A stretch of DNA of 64,000 bases, taken from NCBI RefSeq assembly GCF_004028275.1, contig NZ_CP035033.1:310001-374000 (forward strand), written 5' to 3'. Positions within the stretch are counted from its first letter, which is position 1; each line of letters starts with the position of its first letter. This document shows positions 1 through 10,093 of the stretch, piece by piece. Both the position numbers and the translations under genes were made by a program. The notes beneath the pieces are model-generated. The model saw nothing but the letters and a program-made list of their open reading frames with translations. It searched no databases and was not told where the DNA came from. This DNA is from Hydrogenovibrio thermophilus (GTDB lineage: Bacteria > Pseudomonadota > Gammaproteobacteria > Thiomicrospirales > Thiomicrospiraceae).

Positions 1-396
1 TGTTTTCATGGCTTCTTTCAAACTGTCGAAACTCTGAACCTTTTGGTTCCGTTTGTTGGCAATGACATAGGTACGATTGTAGCCGATGTATTGCAACTCG
101 GTCCGGTAGACGATTTGCGTTCGGTTTCGGGAGAAAGGGATGCCCAATAACGTGCGGATCTCGTTCAGCTCGATTTCGGTGGTGAAAGTCAGTGGGATTT
201 CATGGTGGATGGCGCTGAGCACTTTGGGTGGAAAGTGGAATTTGGCACTGGCATCCACCACCAATTGCTGGTCTTCCTGATAGTCGTTGAGATATAGGAT
301 GTGAATGCCGGGGGTGTCCGCCGCGACCGAACAAGAGAGGAGAAAGCCCAGGCCGGCAAATCCGAGTGTGGATATGGCGCGTTGCCAAGTTGTCAT
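1..396 (-). CDS. DUF4390 domain protein, 3' end beyond window
   Basis: Reading leftwards from the ATG at 394-396 there is an open frame with no stop before the window edge, so the C-terminus is missing. The product begins with a signal peptide (hydrophobic stretch, then SCSVAADTPG) and contains a region like DUF4390: LVVDASAKFHFPP, IPLTFTTEIEL and a basic YRTELQYIGYNRTYVIAN segment. In gammaproteobacteria a DUF4390 gene commonly follows fmt and rsmB and precedes an NtrY-like sensor kinase. Here it starts 27 bases after rsmB on the same strand, which fits. The function of the family is not established; a periplasmic location is inferred. Confidence 0.8.
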   Translation of the reverse strand, partial: MTTWQRAISTLGFAGLGFLLSCSVAADTPGIHILYLNDYQEDQQLVVDASAKFHFPPKVLSAIHHEIPLTFTTEIELNEIRTLLGIPFSRNRTQIVYRTELQYIGYNRTYVIANKRNQKVQSFDSLKEAMKT

Positions 397-422
397 ATCG
401 CTTTACTCCATCTCTATTGTGG

Positions 423-1742
423 TCATTCGGACGAGATTTTTTCAATCAAACAATAATAGAATCCGTCCATTCCGTCCAGGCCTGGCAGAATCTGGCGTCC
501 GGGGGCGCCCTCAATGGTCAGGCCCCAGTCGGCTTCGATGGGGATTTCCCGGGCATCGTCGGTGGCTTGCAAAAAAGCGCTCATCTGGTTGCGGTTTTCA
601 TCCGGCAGCACCGAACAGGTGGCATACAGCAAACGCCCGCCCGGTTTGAGTAACGGCCAAAGCGCTTTGAGAATGGCGGCTTGCGTCGTCACCAGAGCGT
701 CGATGTCTTCCGGCGTGCGGTGCCATTTGATGTCCGGGTGGCGGCGGATGATGCCGGTGGCGGAACAAGGCGCGTCCAGCAAAATTTTATCGAACGCGGC
801 GCCATTCCACCAGTCGTCGGGTTGTGCGGCATCCCCGACGTCCAGATCGGCATGTAAATCCAGGCGGAACAGGTTTTCCGATAGGCGTTCCATGCGTTCC
901 GGTTCTTTTTCCAGCGCGAATACGTTGGCCTGGTCGTCGCTCAGCTCCAGTAAATGGGTGGTTTTCCCACCGGGCGCGGCGCAGGCGTCCAAAATATGTT
1001 CGCCCGCTTGCGGGGCCAATAAGGTGCCGGCTTGTTGGGCGGCGGCGTCTTGCACGCTGAACCCGCCGTCGTCGTAGCTGGGGAGGTGGGTGACATCCTG
1101 GCTTTGGGTGAGCACCACGCCGAACGGTGCCTTCGGGTGGGCGCTGGCGTCAATTTCGTTATCGGCCAGGCTGGCTAGGAAGGCCTCGCGGGTTTGCACG
1201 CGTGGGTTCACGCGTAACGTCAAGGGGGCCGGTTCGTTATTGGCGGCGAGAATCTGTTCCCAATGCTCCGGGTAGGCTTTGCGCATGGCTTTGGTGAACC
1301 ATTGCGGGTGGGCGAAACGATAGGCCGGTTTTTTGTCGACTTCCGCGCAAATCGCGTCTTTTTCACGCAAAAACGATCGCAAAACGCCGTTGATCAGACC
1401 GCGCGCCCAAGGTTTTTTCAACGATTTGGTGAGGTTGACGGTTTCCGATACCGCCGCGTGTTCGGGGGTATCCATATACAGAATTTGATAGAGTCCGAGC
1501 AAAATCAACTGGTTGACGTCTTCGTCCTTGGCTTTGAGCGGTTTTTTGAGCAAATGGCTGCGAATCGCTTCCAGGCGTTCCTGCCAGCGCAGAGTGCCGA
1601 AGACCAGGTTTTGGGCAAAAGCGCGTTCACGCCGGTCGTCGAATTGGGCCAACCCTTCGGCCAGTGCTTGGCTTAAGGAGCGACCTTGTTCAATGACGGT
1701 GAGGCAGATTTTCAAGGCGATGTAGCGACTGTTGACGACCAT
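423..1742 (-). CDS. rsmB: 16S rRNA (cytosine-967-C5)-methyltransferase RsmB
   Basis: 439 aa, the usual length for RsmB. The N-terminal ~140 residues form a NusB-like RNA-binding domain (FAQNLVFGTLRWQERLEAI). The C-terminal Rossmann methyltransferase domain has the SAM motif DACAAPGGKTTHLLEL, the DAPCSATG motif and the catalytic cysteine motif LLYATCSVLPDENRNQ. The enzyme methylates C967 of 16S rRNA. The start is 3 bases after the fmt stop, so def, fmt, rsmB and the DUF4390 gene look like one leftward operon. Confidence 0.96.
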   Translation of the reverse strand: MVVNSRYIALKICLTVIEQGRSLSQALAEGLAQFDDRRERAFAQNLVFGTLRWQERLEAIRSHLLKKPLKAKDEDVNQLILLGLYQILYMDTPEHAAVSETVNLTKSLKKPWARGLINGVLRSFLREKDAICAEVDKKPAYRFAHPQWFTKAMRKAYPEHWEQILAANNEPAPLTLRVNPRVQTREAFLASLADNEIDASAHPKAPFGVVLTQSQDVTHLPSYDDGGFSVQDAAAQQAGTLLAPQAGEHILDACAAPGGKTTHLLELSDDQANVFALEKEPERMERLSENLFRLDLHADLDVGDAAQPDDWWNGAAFDKILLDAPCSATGIIRRHPDIKWHRTPEDIDALVTTQAAILKALWPLLKPGGRLLYATCSVLPDENRNQMSAFLQATDDAREIPIEADWGLTIEGAPGRQILPGLDGMDGFYYCLIEKISSE

Positions 1743-1745
1743 GGC

Positions 1746-2702
1746 TTATCGCGCCTGTTCCGTGCCCAGCCTCTGCCCGGTGAGTTGGCGTGCTTGGGCA
1801 AAATCATAGGCGGCCATGGCTTTTTTGCCGGCCGGTTGTAGTTGTTCTAGGATGAGCGATCCTTTTCCCGTGGCGACCTCAACACCGTCTTTGGTGACGG
1901 AAATCACCAGGCCTGGTGGTTTTTCGGAAACCGTTTCCTGGCCCATTTTTGCGCGCCAAAGTCGCAGCGGTTGACCGTCGTATTGGGTAAAGGCCACCGG
2001 CCAGGGGTTAAAGGCCTGAATCAGGCGCACCAACGTGTTGGCCGGTTGCGACCAGTCGATTTCCGCTTCGGCTTTATTGAGTTTCTCAGCGTAGGTGGCC
2101 TCGGCGTCGTTTTGCTTGACGGGATTCAAGCGCTCGGCCTGTAAATCATCCAAGGTTTGCATCAGCGCGTCGCAGCCGAGTTGGCTGAGGCGGTCGTGCA
2201 AGCTTTGGGCGGTGTCGTCCGCCGTAATCGGGGTTTTCAGAATGGTGAGCATGTCGCCGGTGTCCAGACCGACATCCATTTGCATAATGGTCACGCCGGT
2301 TTCGGCATCGCCCATTTGAATGGCGCGTTGAATCGGCGCCGCGCCGCGCCAGCGCGGCAATAAGGACGCATGGATATTGAAGCAACCGTAGGTCGGCATG
2401 TCCAACACGGCTTTCGGCAAAATCAGGCCATAGGCGACCACCACCATGACGTCGGCGTTCAAAGTGCTGAGTTCGGCTTGTGCGTCGGGGTCTTTGAGCG
2501 AGACCGGTTGAAATACCGGCAGGTCGTGTTGTTGTGCCAACTGTTTGACCGGACTGGCGGTCAATTTACGGCCGCGACCGGCCGGGCGGTCCGGTTGGGT
2601 GTAAACCGCCACCACCTCATGCGGGGAGTCTAGCAGGCGTTGCAACGGCGGCACGGAAAAATCCGGCGTCCCGGCGAAAATGATTCGAAGCGGTTGTGTC
2701 AT
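1746..2702 (-). CDS. fmt: Methionyl-tRNA formyltransferase
   Basis: 318 aa, full length. The N-terminal Rossmann domain carries [14 protein letters not shown] and the formyl-THF binding and catalytic segment [20 protein letters not shown]. The C-terminal OB-like tRNA-binding domain follows. It formylates initiator Met-tRNA. The ATG overlaps the def stop codon (ATGA), giving translational coupling with the deformylase, the usual def-fmt arrangement. Confidence 0.97.
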   Translation of the reverse strand: MTQPLRIIFAGTPDFSVPPLQRLLDSPHEVVAVYTQPDRPAGRGRKLTASPVKQLAQQHDLPVFQPVSLKDPDAQAELSTLNADVMVVVAYGLILPKAVLDMPTYGCFNIHASLLPRWRGAAPIQRAIQMGDAETGVTIMQMDVGLDTGDMLTILKTPITADDTAQSLHDRLSQLGCDALMQTLDDLQAERLNPVKQNDAEATYAEKLNKAEAEIDWSQPANTLVRLIQAFNPWPVAFTQYDGQPLRLWRAKMGQETVSEKPPGLVISVTKDGVEVATGKGSLILEQLQPAGKKAMAAYDFAQARQLTGQRLGTEQAR

Positions 2703-3211
2703 GCGTCTGCCTGCTGTTGCGCGAGTTCTTTCTTGTATTTTTGCAGGGCGCGGGTGCGCTTCAAGCCGGACAGGTGATCGATGAACAGTTTTCCGTTCAA
2801 ATGGTCGATTTCATGTTGAATGCACACGGCCAACAACTCGTCGGCTTCGAATTCGATCATTTTGCCGTCACGGTCCATGCCGCGTACCAGTATCTCGGAC
2901 GGGCGATTGACCTTGGCGTAGACACCTGGAATCGATAAACAGCCTTCTTCCCAGGTGATTTTACCGGCACTTTTGACCACTTCCGGGTTCAAGAGTGCAA
3001 TCGGCTGATCTTTGGTTTCGGAAATGTCCACGACAATCAAACGTTGTTGTACCGCCACTTGCGGCGCGGCCAGGCCGATGCCCGGGGCGTCGTACATGGT
3101 GTAGAACATGTCGTCGATGAGTTTGTCGAGTTCGTCGGTCATTTCCGGAATCGGTTGGCAGACGTCGCGAAGGCCTTCGTCCGGGTAGAGAACAATATCG
3201 AGTTTATCCAT
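2699..3211 (-). CDS. def: Peptide deformylase
   Basis: 170 aa from the ATG at 3209-3211 ([15 protein letters not shown]). A longer frame opens upstream at 3337 but adds 42 residues with no family similarity and overlaps the divergent dprA, so the internal start is preferred. All three metal and active-site motifs are present: [13 protein letters not shown] and HEIDH. The enzyme removes the N-formyl group from nascent proteins. It is divergent from dprA with about 65 bases between the starts, where both promoters should lie. Confidence 0.96.
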   Translation of the reverse strand: MDKLDIVLYPDEGLRDVCQPIPEMTDELDKLIDDMFYTMYDAPGIGLAAPQVAVQQRLIVVDISETKDQPIALLNPEVVKSAGKITWEEGCLSIPGVYAKVNRPSEILVRGMDRDGKMIEFEADELLAVCIQHEIDHLNGKLFIDHLSGLKRTRALQKYKKELAQQQADA

Positions 3212-3275
3212 AATACAAGGTATACTTTTTGAAATTTGAAACGATGACCTTAAATTATAGCGGATTGTAGTCTTT

Positions 3276-4412
3276 ATGTCTGATTTAGACCGTTTAACAC
3301 CTTGGCTGACATTGCATTTTGCTCGCGTCGGCGCCAAGCAGTTATCGGACGTTGAAGCCGTTTTCGGCAGTTTGGAACAGTCGGTGTCGGCGCCGGAATC
3401 GGCCTGGCGAGCGGCTCAGGTGTTGAAAGAGAAACAGTTGGACTTGTTGTTCGACCCAGGCCTGGCCGAAAAGGTCGCTCAGGCGCTGGAGTGGGCCGAG
3501 CAGCCGAATCAGCATTTGTTGACGCTGGCGAGTGATGATTATCCGCCGTTATTGAAGCAGATCGCCGACCCGCCGCCGGTGCTGTATGTGCGCGGTCAAG
3601 TGGCTTTGTTGTCCGATCCGCAATTGGCGATTGTCGGTAGCCGTAACGCTTCCAAGCAAGGACGATTGATGGCGGAAGATTTCGCCCAGTATCTGGCCGG
3701 TGTCGGTTTGACCATTACCAGCGGTTTGGCCTCCGGCATTGATAAGGCCGCACATGAAGGCGCCTTGAAAGCCGAAACCAAAGCCGGCGGACCACAAGGT
3801 ACGACGGTGGCGGTGGTGGCGACCGGGTTGGATCGGGTGTATCCGGCGGCGAACCGCGAATTGGCGCACCGTATTGTCGATACCGGTGCCATGGTGTCGG
3901 AGTACCCGTTGGGGACGCAGCCATTGGCGCACTTTTTTCCGCAGCGAAACCGGATTATTTCCGGGTTGAGTTTGGGCACCTTGGTGGTGGAAGCGGCCTT
4001 GAAAAGCGGTTCCCTGATTACGGCGCGCACCGCCTCGGAACAAGGGCGGGAAGTGTTTGCGGTACCCGGTTCCATCAATAATCCGCAGGTGAAAGGGTGT
4101 CATCAATTGATACGTCAGGGCGCGAAACTGGTGGAGTCCGGTCAGGATATTCTCGAAGAACTGTCACCCATGTTGCAACCTTCGCTGTTCGCCGAGGAGG
4201 CCTTTTCAAGCCTTGCAACGGAATCTTCGGCGCCGAAAAACGATGTTAAAAAAGGCTTGTTGAAGTTCATTGAGTTCGAGCCCATCGGTTTGGACGAGTT
4301 GGCGGTGCTGAGTAAATTGCCGGTATCGGATATTCAAAGCCAGTTGTTGATGTTGGAATTGAGCGGCGACATTGAAGCCTTGTCCGCCGGGCGCTGGCGA
4401 CGTTTGCGTTAA
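3276..4412 (+). CDS. dprA: DNA-processing protein DprA (Smf)
   Basis: 378 aa. An N-terminal helical SAM-like region is followed by the Rossmann (SLOG) domain with IVGSRNASKQGR, SGLASGIDKAAHEGAL and FPQRNRIISGLSLG, then a C-terminal winged helix (FIEFEPIGLDELAVLSKLP). DprA protects incoming single-stranded DNA and loads RecA during natural transformation. The usual neighbour smg is absent; a response regulator follows convergently. Together with comM this suggests an ancestral competence pathway. Confidence 0.95.
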   Translation: MSDLDRLTPWLTLHFARVGAKQLSDVEAVFGSLEQSVSAPESAWRAAQVLKEKQLDLLFDPGLAEKVAQALEWAEQPNQHLLTLASDDYPPLLKQIADPPPVLYVRGQVALLSDPQLAIVGSRNASKQGRLMAEDFAQYLAGVGLTITSGLASGIDKAAHEGALKAETKAGGPQGTTVAVVATGLDRVYPAANRELAHRIVDTGAMVSEYPLGTQPLAHFFPQRNRIISGLSLGTLVVEAALKSGSLITARTASEQGREVFAVPGSINNPQVKGCHQLIRQGAKLVESGQDILEELSPMLQPSLFAEEAFSSLATESSAPKNDVKKGLLKFIEFEPIGLDELAVLSKLPVSDIQSQLLMLELSGDIEALSAGRWRRLR

Positions 4413-5317
4413 GCCGGGCGCTTGAGTTTTCGGGTCAGGCAACGGACTTGACGCCCGCCGTCGAGGTAGGTGAGTTCATCGAAGCTCAATTTATTGGCCA
4501 TCATAATGCCTCGGCCGTGGTTGTCCATGGCCCGTTCCAGTGAGAATTCCAGATAGTTTTCAAAATCGAACCCATTCCCCATATCGGTGATGGTGACCAC
4601 CAGGGTTTCGTCATTATGCCTTAAATCGACGGCCACGAACTTGCAGCGGTTTTCCGGTAACGCCAGCCGCCGGTTGATTTCCTCCGACAGTTGGCTGTCG
4701 CGAATCAATTGGGTTTTTTCATCATAGGTGATGCCGAGATTGCCGTGTTCGACCGCATTGACCATCAATTCCAGAAAGCCGATGCCGATGCTGTTGGGGT
4801 CGGTGGTCAACAAGGCGATGAAGCTCGACAGGTGTTTGGCTTCATCGATGGTGCGTACCTCGAAACGACCGTCGGTAATCAGGGGGAACGCCTTATGGAT
4901 GCCTTTGAGGGTGGTGAGGATATCCTTATGATTTTGGAAGTCTTTTAGCGCGGCATTGACAACCGAAATCAAGGTTTCCTTGGTAATTGGTTTGATTAGG
5001 TAGTAGAATGCGCCAGCATTAATCCCCCGTTGAATTTCCGCTTCACTATTGGCGGTGGTTTGCAGGATGAAAGGGATTTTTTTGTACTCGGCGTGCTGTT
5101 TGAGCTCTTCGAGCAATTGGATGCCGTCTTTATTGGGCATCAGGTAGTCGGAAATGATGCAGTGGAAAAAATCGTGCGGTTTCTGACGGATGAGTTGTGA
5201 TGCCTCTTCGCCGTCGTTGGCCAGGAATAGGTTGAAGTCCTCGTTTTTGAGAAAACTTTGGAGTAGTTTTTGACTGACCAGGTCGTCTTCAACGATCAGC
5301 AGGTTGGCTTTGTTCAT
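4409..5317 (-). CDS. Response regulator with RsbW-like histidine-kinase ATPase domain
   Basis: 302 aa from the ATG at 5315-5317 (MNKANLLIVEDD); a longer frame to 5473 adds an unconvincing extension. Residues 1-120 are a CheY-type receiver with acidic pocket E10-D11-D12, phosphoacceptor D57 (IISDYLMPNKDG) and lysine motif LIKPIT. The C-terminal half is a GHKL ATPase of the RsbW/SpoIIAB type, with N-box ELMVNAVEHGNLG, G1 DMGNGFD and G2 HGRGIMMANKL. There is no histidine phosphotransfer region. By analogy it could be a phosphorylation-controlled anti-sigma or partner-switch kinase; that is inference. It ends 4 bases into the end of dprA. Confidence 0.85.
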   Translation of the reverse strand: MNKANLLIVEDDLVSQKLLQSFLKNEDFNLFLANDGEEASQLIRQKPHDFFHCIISDYLMPNKDGIQLLEELKQHAEYKKIPFILQTTANSEAEIQRGINAGAFYYLIKPITKETLISVVNAALKDFQNHKDILTTLKGIHKAFPLITDGRFEVRTIDEAKHLSSFIALLTTDPNSIGIGFLELMVNAVEHGNLGITYDEKTQLIRDSQLSEEINRRLALPENRCKFVAVDLRHNDETLVVTITDMGNGFDFENYLEFSLERAMDNHGRGIMMANKLSFDELTYLDGGRQVRCLTRKLKRPA

Positions 5318-5545
5318 GGTACAGGCCTTGAGTCTGAGTCCTTGTCCGGTTGGCGAATATAACTTAAATGGCACTTCAATCGCTTTTAGCTTAACACTTT
5401 TCGGGTGAAATCGACCAGCGATAAATCGGTCGTATTTAGACGTAGTGATAAATAAGAGTTTGAGAACATTCAAATAAAAGATTGCAATTATTAGGCTTTT
5501 TTTGCACTCTTAAAAAAATAACGTGACTGAAAACAGAGAAAAAAT

Positions 5546-8032
5546 ATGACGAATTTGGTGATAGTGGAGTCTCCCGCTAAAGCTAAGACAATTGAGAAAT
5601 ATCTGGGCAAAGGCTTTACCGTCCGCTCCAGTTATGGCCATATCCGTGACATCCAGAAAAAAGGGATGGGCATCGATATCGAGAACGGTTTTCTGCCGAA
5701 TTATGAAATTTCACCGGACAAGAAAAAAACCGTTACCGAATTGCGCAAATTGACCAAAGACGCGGAAGCGGTCTGGCTGGCGACGGATGAGGACCGCGAG
5801 GGGGAGGCGATTGCCTGGCACCTTGCGGAAGCCTTAAAACTGGATGTTAGCAGCACCAAGCGTATCGTGTTTCATGAAATCACCAAGACGGCCATCCAGA
5901 AAGCGATTGCCGAACCGCGCACAGTGGATATGGACTTGGTGGAAGCTCAGCAGGCCCGACGTATTCTGGATCGTATCGTGGGCTTTGAGCTCTCGCCGAT
6001 TTTATGGAAGAAAATTCGGACCGGTTTGTCGGCCGGGCGAGTGCAATCGGTCGCAGTGCGCCTGATTGTCGAACGTGAACGTGAAATCGATGCCTTTGAA
6101 TCGGATTTCGTTTACCGTCTGGCGGGTGAGTTGACGATTTTGGACGACAACCAACAGGCCGTCGGAACGGTTGAGGTCAAGCGCAGTGCCGCTTTCAAAA
6201 CCGAGGACGAAGCGAAAGCCTACCTGGAGCAGGTGAAGCTGGCCGCGTTGTCGGTCGGGCAATTGGAAGAAAAACCGGCCAAGAAATCGCCGAAAGCGCC
6301 GTTCACCACGTCGACCTTGCAGCAGGAAGCGTCCTCAAAGCTCGGTTTTTCGGTCAAACAGACCATGATGATTGCACAACGCCTGTACGAATCCGGGAAA
6401 ATCACCTACATGCGTACCGATTCGGTCAACCTGTCCGAAGAGGCGATTTCCAAAGCACAGCAGACGATTACCGGCGACTACGGCGCAGATTATTCCATGC
6501 CGCGTCGTTACAAGACCAAAAACGCCGACGCCCAGGAAGCGCATGAGGCGATTCGTCCGACCGATTTTTCCGTGAAAGACGTGACGGGCGAACGTAATGA
6601 ACAGCGTTTGTATCAGTTGATTTGGCGCCGTGCGATTGCTTCGCAAATGGCGGATGCGCAACTGAAACGGACTAATGTGGATATTCAAATTTCCAACCTG
6701 CCGGACGAAAAGCTGACGGCGAAAGGTGAAGTGATTACCTTCGACGGTTTTTTGAAAGTCTATAACCTGGACGATGACGCCAAAGAAGGTCAGCTGCCGC
6801 CGTTGAGCATCGGCCAGGCGTTGGCGTTGGGACAACTGTCGGTTCGCCAGAGCTTTTCCCGTCCACCAGCGCGTTATAACGAAGCCAGTCTGGTCCGCAC
6901 CTTGGAAGAAATGGGCATCGGGCGGCCGTCGACTTACGCGCCGACCATTGACACCATCCAGCAGCGTGGTTATGTGGTGAAAGAAGACCGCGAAGGCCGT
7001 CAACGCGATTATCGACAATTGACCTTGTCGGCGGATGGCATCGTGGCGGAAAATTTGACTGAAACCACCGGTACCGAGAAAAACAAATTGTTCCCGACCG
7101 ACATTGCCGGCATTGTCACCGACTTTTTGGTGAAGCATTTCGGCGATGTGCTGGATTACCAGTTCACCGCTTTGGTGGAGTCCGAATTCGATACCATCGC
7201 GCAGGGCAAAGAATCCTGGCAGGAAATGCTCACCAAGTTTTACCAGCAGTTCCACCCGCGTGTCGATGCGGCGGAAGACGTGTCGCGTGAAGAGGCCGGG
7301 CAATCCCGCGCTTTGGGAACCGATCCGAAAACCGGTAAGCCGATGTTCGTTAAAATCGGTCGTTTCGGGCCTTACGTGCAATTGGGCGATGGCGAGAACG
7401 ACGAAAAGCCGACGTTTGCCAGTTTGATGCCGGGCCAGAAAATGGACACCTTGAAGCTGGAAGAGGCGTTGGAATTGTTCAAGCTGCCGCGCGAGGTCGG
7501 TGAAATGCCGGAATCCTTCTCGGCCAAAGCGGTGGACGGAACCGAATTTTCAGTGCAAAAAGGGCAGATGTTGATTGCCAAGCAAGGGCCTTTCGGTCCC
7601 TATTTGGAATACGGCCCGAAACAATATGCGCCCATCAAAGGCTTTGATCCGCTAAGCATTACGTTGGAAGACGCCGCCGCTTTGGTGGAAGCAAAAATCC
7701 AGGCTGAAGCGGATAAAATTGTGAAGGTCTTCCCGGACACGGATGTGAAAATCCTGAAAGGTCGCTGGGGGCCGTATATCACCGATGTGTCGACCAAAAA
7801 GAACGCCAAGATTCAAAAAGACGAAGATGCGTTGGCATTGACCTTGGAAGAGTGTCAAAAACGTCTGGACGAAGCGCCGGAACCGAAAAAACGGGGCCGT
7901 GGCGGTGCGAAAAAAGCACCGGCGAAAAAGGCCGCTGCAAAGAAAGCCACCACCAAGAAAACGGCGACGAAAAAAACCACTGCCAAGAAGGCGCCGGCCA
8001 AAAAGACGACCAAGACCACGGCCAAAAAATAG
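5546..8032 (+). CDS. topA: DNA topoisomerase I
   Basis: 828 aa type IA topoisomerase. The N-terminal Toprim region has IVESPAKAKTIEKYLG and DEDREGEAIAWHLAEAL. The active-site tyrosine lies in KITYMRTDS. The C-terminus carries repeated topo-type modules (IGRFGPYVQLG, QGPFGPYLEYG, KGRWGPYIT) and a lysine/alanine tail of about 50 residues. It lacks the four-cysteine zinc ribbons of the E. coli enzyme, so this is the zinc-free, basic-tailed architecture. It relaxes negative supercoils. A perfect-palindrome terminator follows. Confidence 0.97.
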   Translation: MTNLVIVESPAKAKTIEKYLGKGFTVRSSYGHIRDIQKKGMGIDIENGFLPNYEISPDKKKTVTELRKLTKDAEAVWLATDEDREGEAIAWHLAEALKLDVSSTKRIVFHEITKTAIQKAIAEPRTVDMDLVEAQQARRILDRIVGFELSPILWKKIRTGLSAGRVQSVAVRLIVEREREIDAFESDFVYRLAGELTILDDNQQAVGTVEVKRSAAFKTEDEAKAYLEQVKLAALSVGQLEEKPAKKSPKAPFTTSTLQQEASSKLGFSVKQTMMIAQRLYESGKITYMRTDSVNLSEEAISKAQQTITGDYGADYSMPRRYKTKNADAQEAHEAIRPTDFSVKDVTGERNEQRLYQLIWRRAIASQMADAQLKRTNVDIQISNLPDEKLTAKGEVITFDGFLKVYNLDDDAKEGQLPPLSIGQALALGQLSVRQSFSRPPARYNEASLVRTLEEMGIGRPSTYAPTIDTIQQRGYVVKEDREGRQRDYRQLTLSADGIVAENLTETTGTEKNKLFPTDIAGIVTDFLVKHFGDVLDYQFTALVESEFDTIAQGKESWQEMLTKFYQQFHPRVDAAEDVSREEAGQSRALGTDPKTGKPMFVKIGRFGPYVQLGDGENDEKPTFASLMPGQKMDTLKLEEALELFKLPREVGEMPESFSAKAVDGTEFSVQKGQMLIAKQGPFGPYLEYGPKQYAPIKGFDPLSITLEDAAALVEAKIQAEADKIVKVFPDTDVKILKGRWGPYITDVSTKKNAKIQKDEDALALTLEECQKRLDEAPEPKKRGRGGAKKAPAKKAAAKKATTKKTATKKTTAKKAPAKKTTKTTAKK

Positions 8033-8085
8033 CCGTTCCGAATAGAGCCGTTTCCCACGGTTCCGTTCGGTTCGTTCAAATATCC

Positions 8086-8120
8086 AAAACCGACCAGGCC
8101 TGGTCGGTTTTGGTGTTTTT
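8086..8120. terminator. Rho-independent terminator after topA
   Basis: A perfect 26-base palindrome at 8086-8111, with CCAGGCCTGG at its centre, is followed by a T-rich run to 8120. Its A-rich left arm means it could also act in the other direction. Confidence 0.85.
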
Positions 8121-8282
8121 ACGGCCGGGGTTTTCGCGTCCGGATCGCCGATGGCGATGACAGCCGTTAAAACGATTATGGGATGAAACTCTGGAAGAGT
8201 GTTAGGAATCTTCCGATTGTGGTGTCGATTACAGTAAAATACTTCCATTAATTTTCAAGCGTAACGAAGAGAATAAAAGAGC

Positions 8283-10049
8283 ATGAAGCAACAGGTTGCA
8301 GAAATTTTGTCGAAGGTGATTGAGCAGTTGAAACAGGACGGTGTGCTGGAAGCCGATGCCCAGCCTCGCTTGACGGTCGAAAACACCCGAGACAAATCGC
8401 ACGGCGATTTTGCGACCAACCTGGCGATGATGCTCACCAAACTGGTCGGCAAGCCGCCGCGAGACGTGGCGCAGATGATTATCGACCGTCTACCGGCATC
8501 CGATTTCGTCGAAAAAGTCGAAATCGCCGGACCCGGCTTCATCAATTTCTTCGTGCAGGACGCCGCCAAGTTCGATGTGGTCGAAACCGTGTTGAAAGAC
8601 GCGGACGCTTATGGGCAATGCAACGTCGGTCAAGGCCGCTCGGTGCTGGTGGAATATGTGTCCGCCAACCCGACCGGGCCGTTGCACGTCGGTCATGGTC
8701 GTGGCGCGGCTTACGGGGCTTGCGTGGCGAATTTGCTGTCGGTGGCCGGGTTCAATGTCTCCAAAGAATATTACGTCAACGACGCCGGACGTCAAATGGA
8801 TATCCTGGCGGCGTCCACCTGGCTGCGGTATTTGCAAGCCTGCGGTGAAGAGTTGACCTTCCCGAGTAATGGTTATCAGGGTGATTACATCAATGAAATC
8901 GCCCAGACGGTGAAAGACGCCGACGGTGACCGTTATCGCCGTGCGGCCGAGGAGGCCTTTGCCGGTGTGCCGGCCGATGAAGGCGCGGTGGAAGATGGTG
9001 ACAAAGAAAAGCACATTGACGGCTTGATCCAAAACGCGAAAATTCTGTTAGGGGAAGACGATTATCGCGCGGTGTTCGAAGTGGCGTTGAATCGTATCCT
9101 TGGCGACATTCGCGACGACTTGTCGGAGTTCGGCGTCGAGTTCGATAACTGGTTCTCGGAGCGCTCTTTGATGGATTCCGGCGTGATTGACGCCGCCATC
9201 GAAAAATTGCAACAAGCCGGTAAGATTTACGAACAGAACGGCGCCTTGTGGTTCCGTTCCACCGATTACGGTGACGAAAAAGACCGTGTGGTGGTGCGTG
9301 AAAACGGGCTGAAAACTTATTTTGCGTCCGACATCGCTTATCACTTCAATAAGCTGGAACGCGGCTTTGATGTGTTGATCGATATTTGGGGCGCGGATCA
9401 CCACGGTTATGTGCCACGGGTCAAAGCGGCCATGCAGGCGCTGGACACCAATCCGGAAGCGCTGGAAGTCTTGTTGGTACAATTCGCGATTCTGTATCGC
9501 GGCGGCGAGAAGTTGGCGATGTCGACCCGTTCTGGTCAGTTTGTGACCTTACGCGAATTGCGTGACGAAGTCGGCTCGGATGCGGCGCGTTTCTTCTATG
9601 TGCAGCGTAAGTCGGAACAGCACATGGATTTCGATTTGGACTTGGCAAAATCGCAGTCCAATGAGAACCCGGTGTATTACATTCAGTACGCCCACGCTCG
9701 GATTTGTCAGGTCATGGCCTCCTCCGAGGAGCGCGGTTACACTTATGACCAATCCGCAGGCCTGGCCAATTTATCGCAATTGACCTCGGAAGCGGAAGCC
9801 GACTTGGCGACGCAATTGGCCAAGTATCCGGAAATCATCGGCCGGGCGGCTCAGGTCTATGAACCACACCAAATCGCCTATTATTTGAAGGATTTGGCGC
9901 ACGGATTGCATTCTTACTATAACGCCACGCCGTTTATCGTCGAAGAAGCCGACGTTCGAAACGCGCGTTTGACGTTGATTCTGGCGGTGCGCCAGGTATT
10001 GCGGAACGGTTTGGCCCTGTTGGGGGTCTCCGCGCCGGAAAAAATGTAA
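8283..10049 (+). CDS. argS: Arginyl-tRNA synthetase
   Basis: 588 aa class I aminoacyl-tRNA synthetase. It has the N-terminal Add-1 domain, the HIGH-type motif in NPTGPLHVGHGRGAAYG, the KMSK-equivalent KLAMSTRSG and the C-terminal DALR anticodon-binding domain. It charges tRNA-Arg. The downstream SPOR gene starts 44 bases later and may be cotranscribed, a common argS-SPOR arrangement. Confidence 0.97.
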   Translation: MKQQVAEILSKVIEQLKQDGVLEADAQPRLTVENTRDKSHGDFATNLAMMLTKLVGKPPRDVAQMIIDRLPASDFVEKVEIAGPGFINFFVQDAAKFDVVETVLKDADAYGQCNVGQGRSVLVEYVSANPTGPLHVGHGRGAAYGACVANLLSVAGFNVSKEYYVNDAGRQMDILAASTWLRYLQACGEELTFPSNGYQGDYINEIAQTVKDADGDRYRRAAEEAFAGVPADEGAVEDGDKEKHIDGLIQNAKILLGEDDYRAVFEVALNRILGDIRDDLSEFGVEFDNWFSERSLMDSGVIDAAIEKLQQAGKIYEQNGALWFRSTDYGDEKDRVVVRENGLKTYFASDIAYHFNKLERGFDVLIDIWGADHHGYVPRVKAAMQALDTNPEALEVLLVQFAILYRGGEKLAMSTRSGQFVTLRELRDEVGSDAARFFYVQRKSEQHMDFDLDLAKSQSNENPVYYIQYAHARICQVMASSEERGYTYDQSAGLANLSQLTSEAEADLATQLAKYPEIIGRAAQVYEPHQIAYYLKDLAHGLHSYYNATPFIVEEADVRNARLTLILAVRQVLRNGLALLGVSAPEKM

Positions 10050-10093
10050 GTAGCATGCCTGCATTTTTGCGAACGACGACAGGATAAACGGTT

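Noticed and set aside
3212-3337. 42-residue N-terminal extension of peptide deformylase
   Set aside because: It overlaps the divergent dprA start and is not like the family; the internal ATG gives the normal length.
3276-4412. Chromosomal dprA as part of the cargo DprA-like system
   Set aside because: It has the full DprA architecture, is in the core and is much closer to host DprA; the cargo protein is a divergent paralogue.
6335-7381. 348-codon frame antisense to topA
   Set aside because: It is fully inside topA, has no family features, and is a codon-bias shadow. Long antisense frames in other GC-rich core genes were dropped for the same reason.
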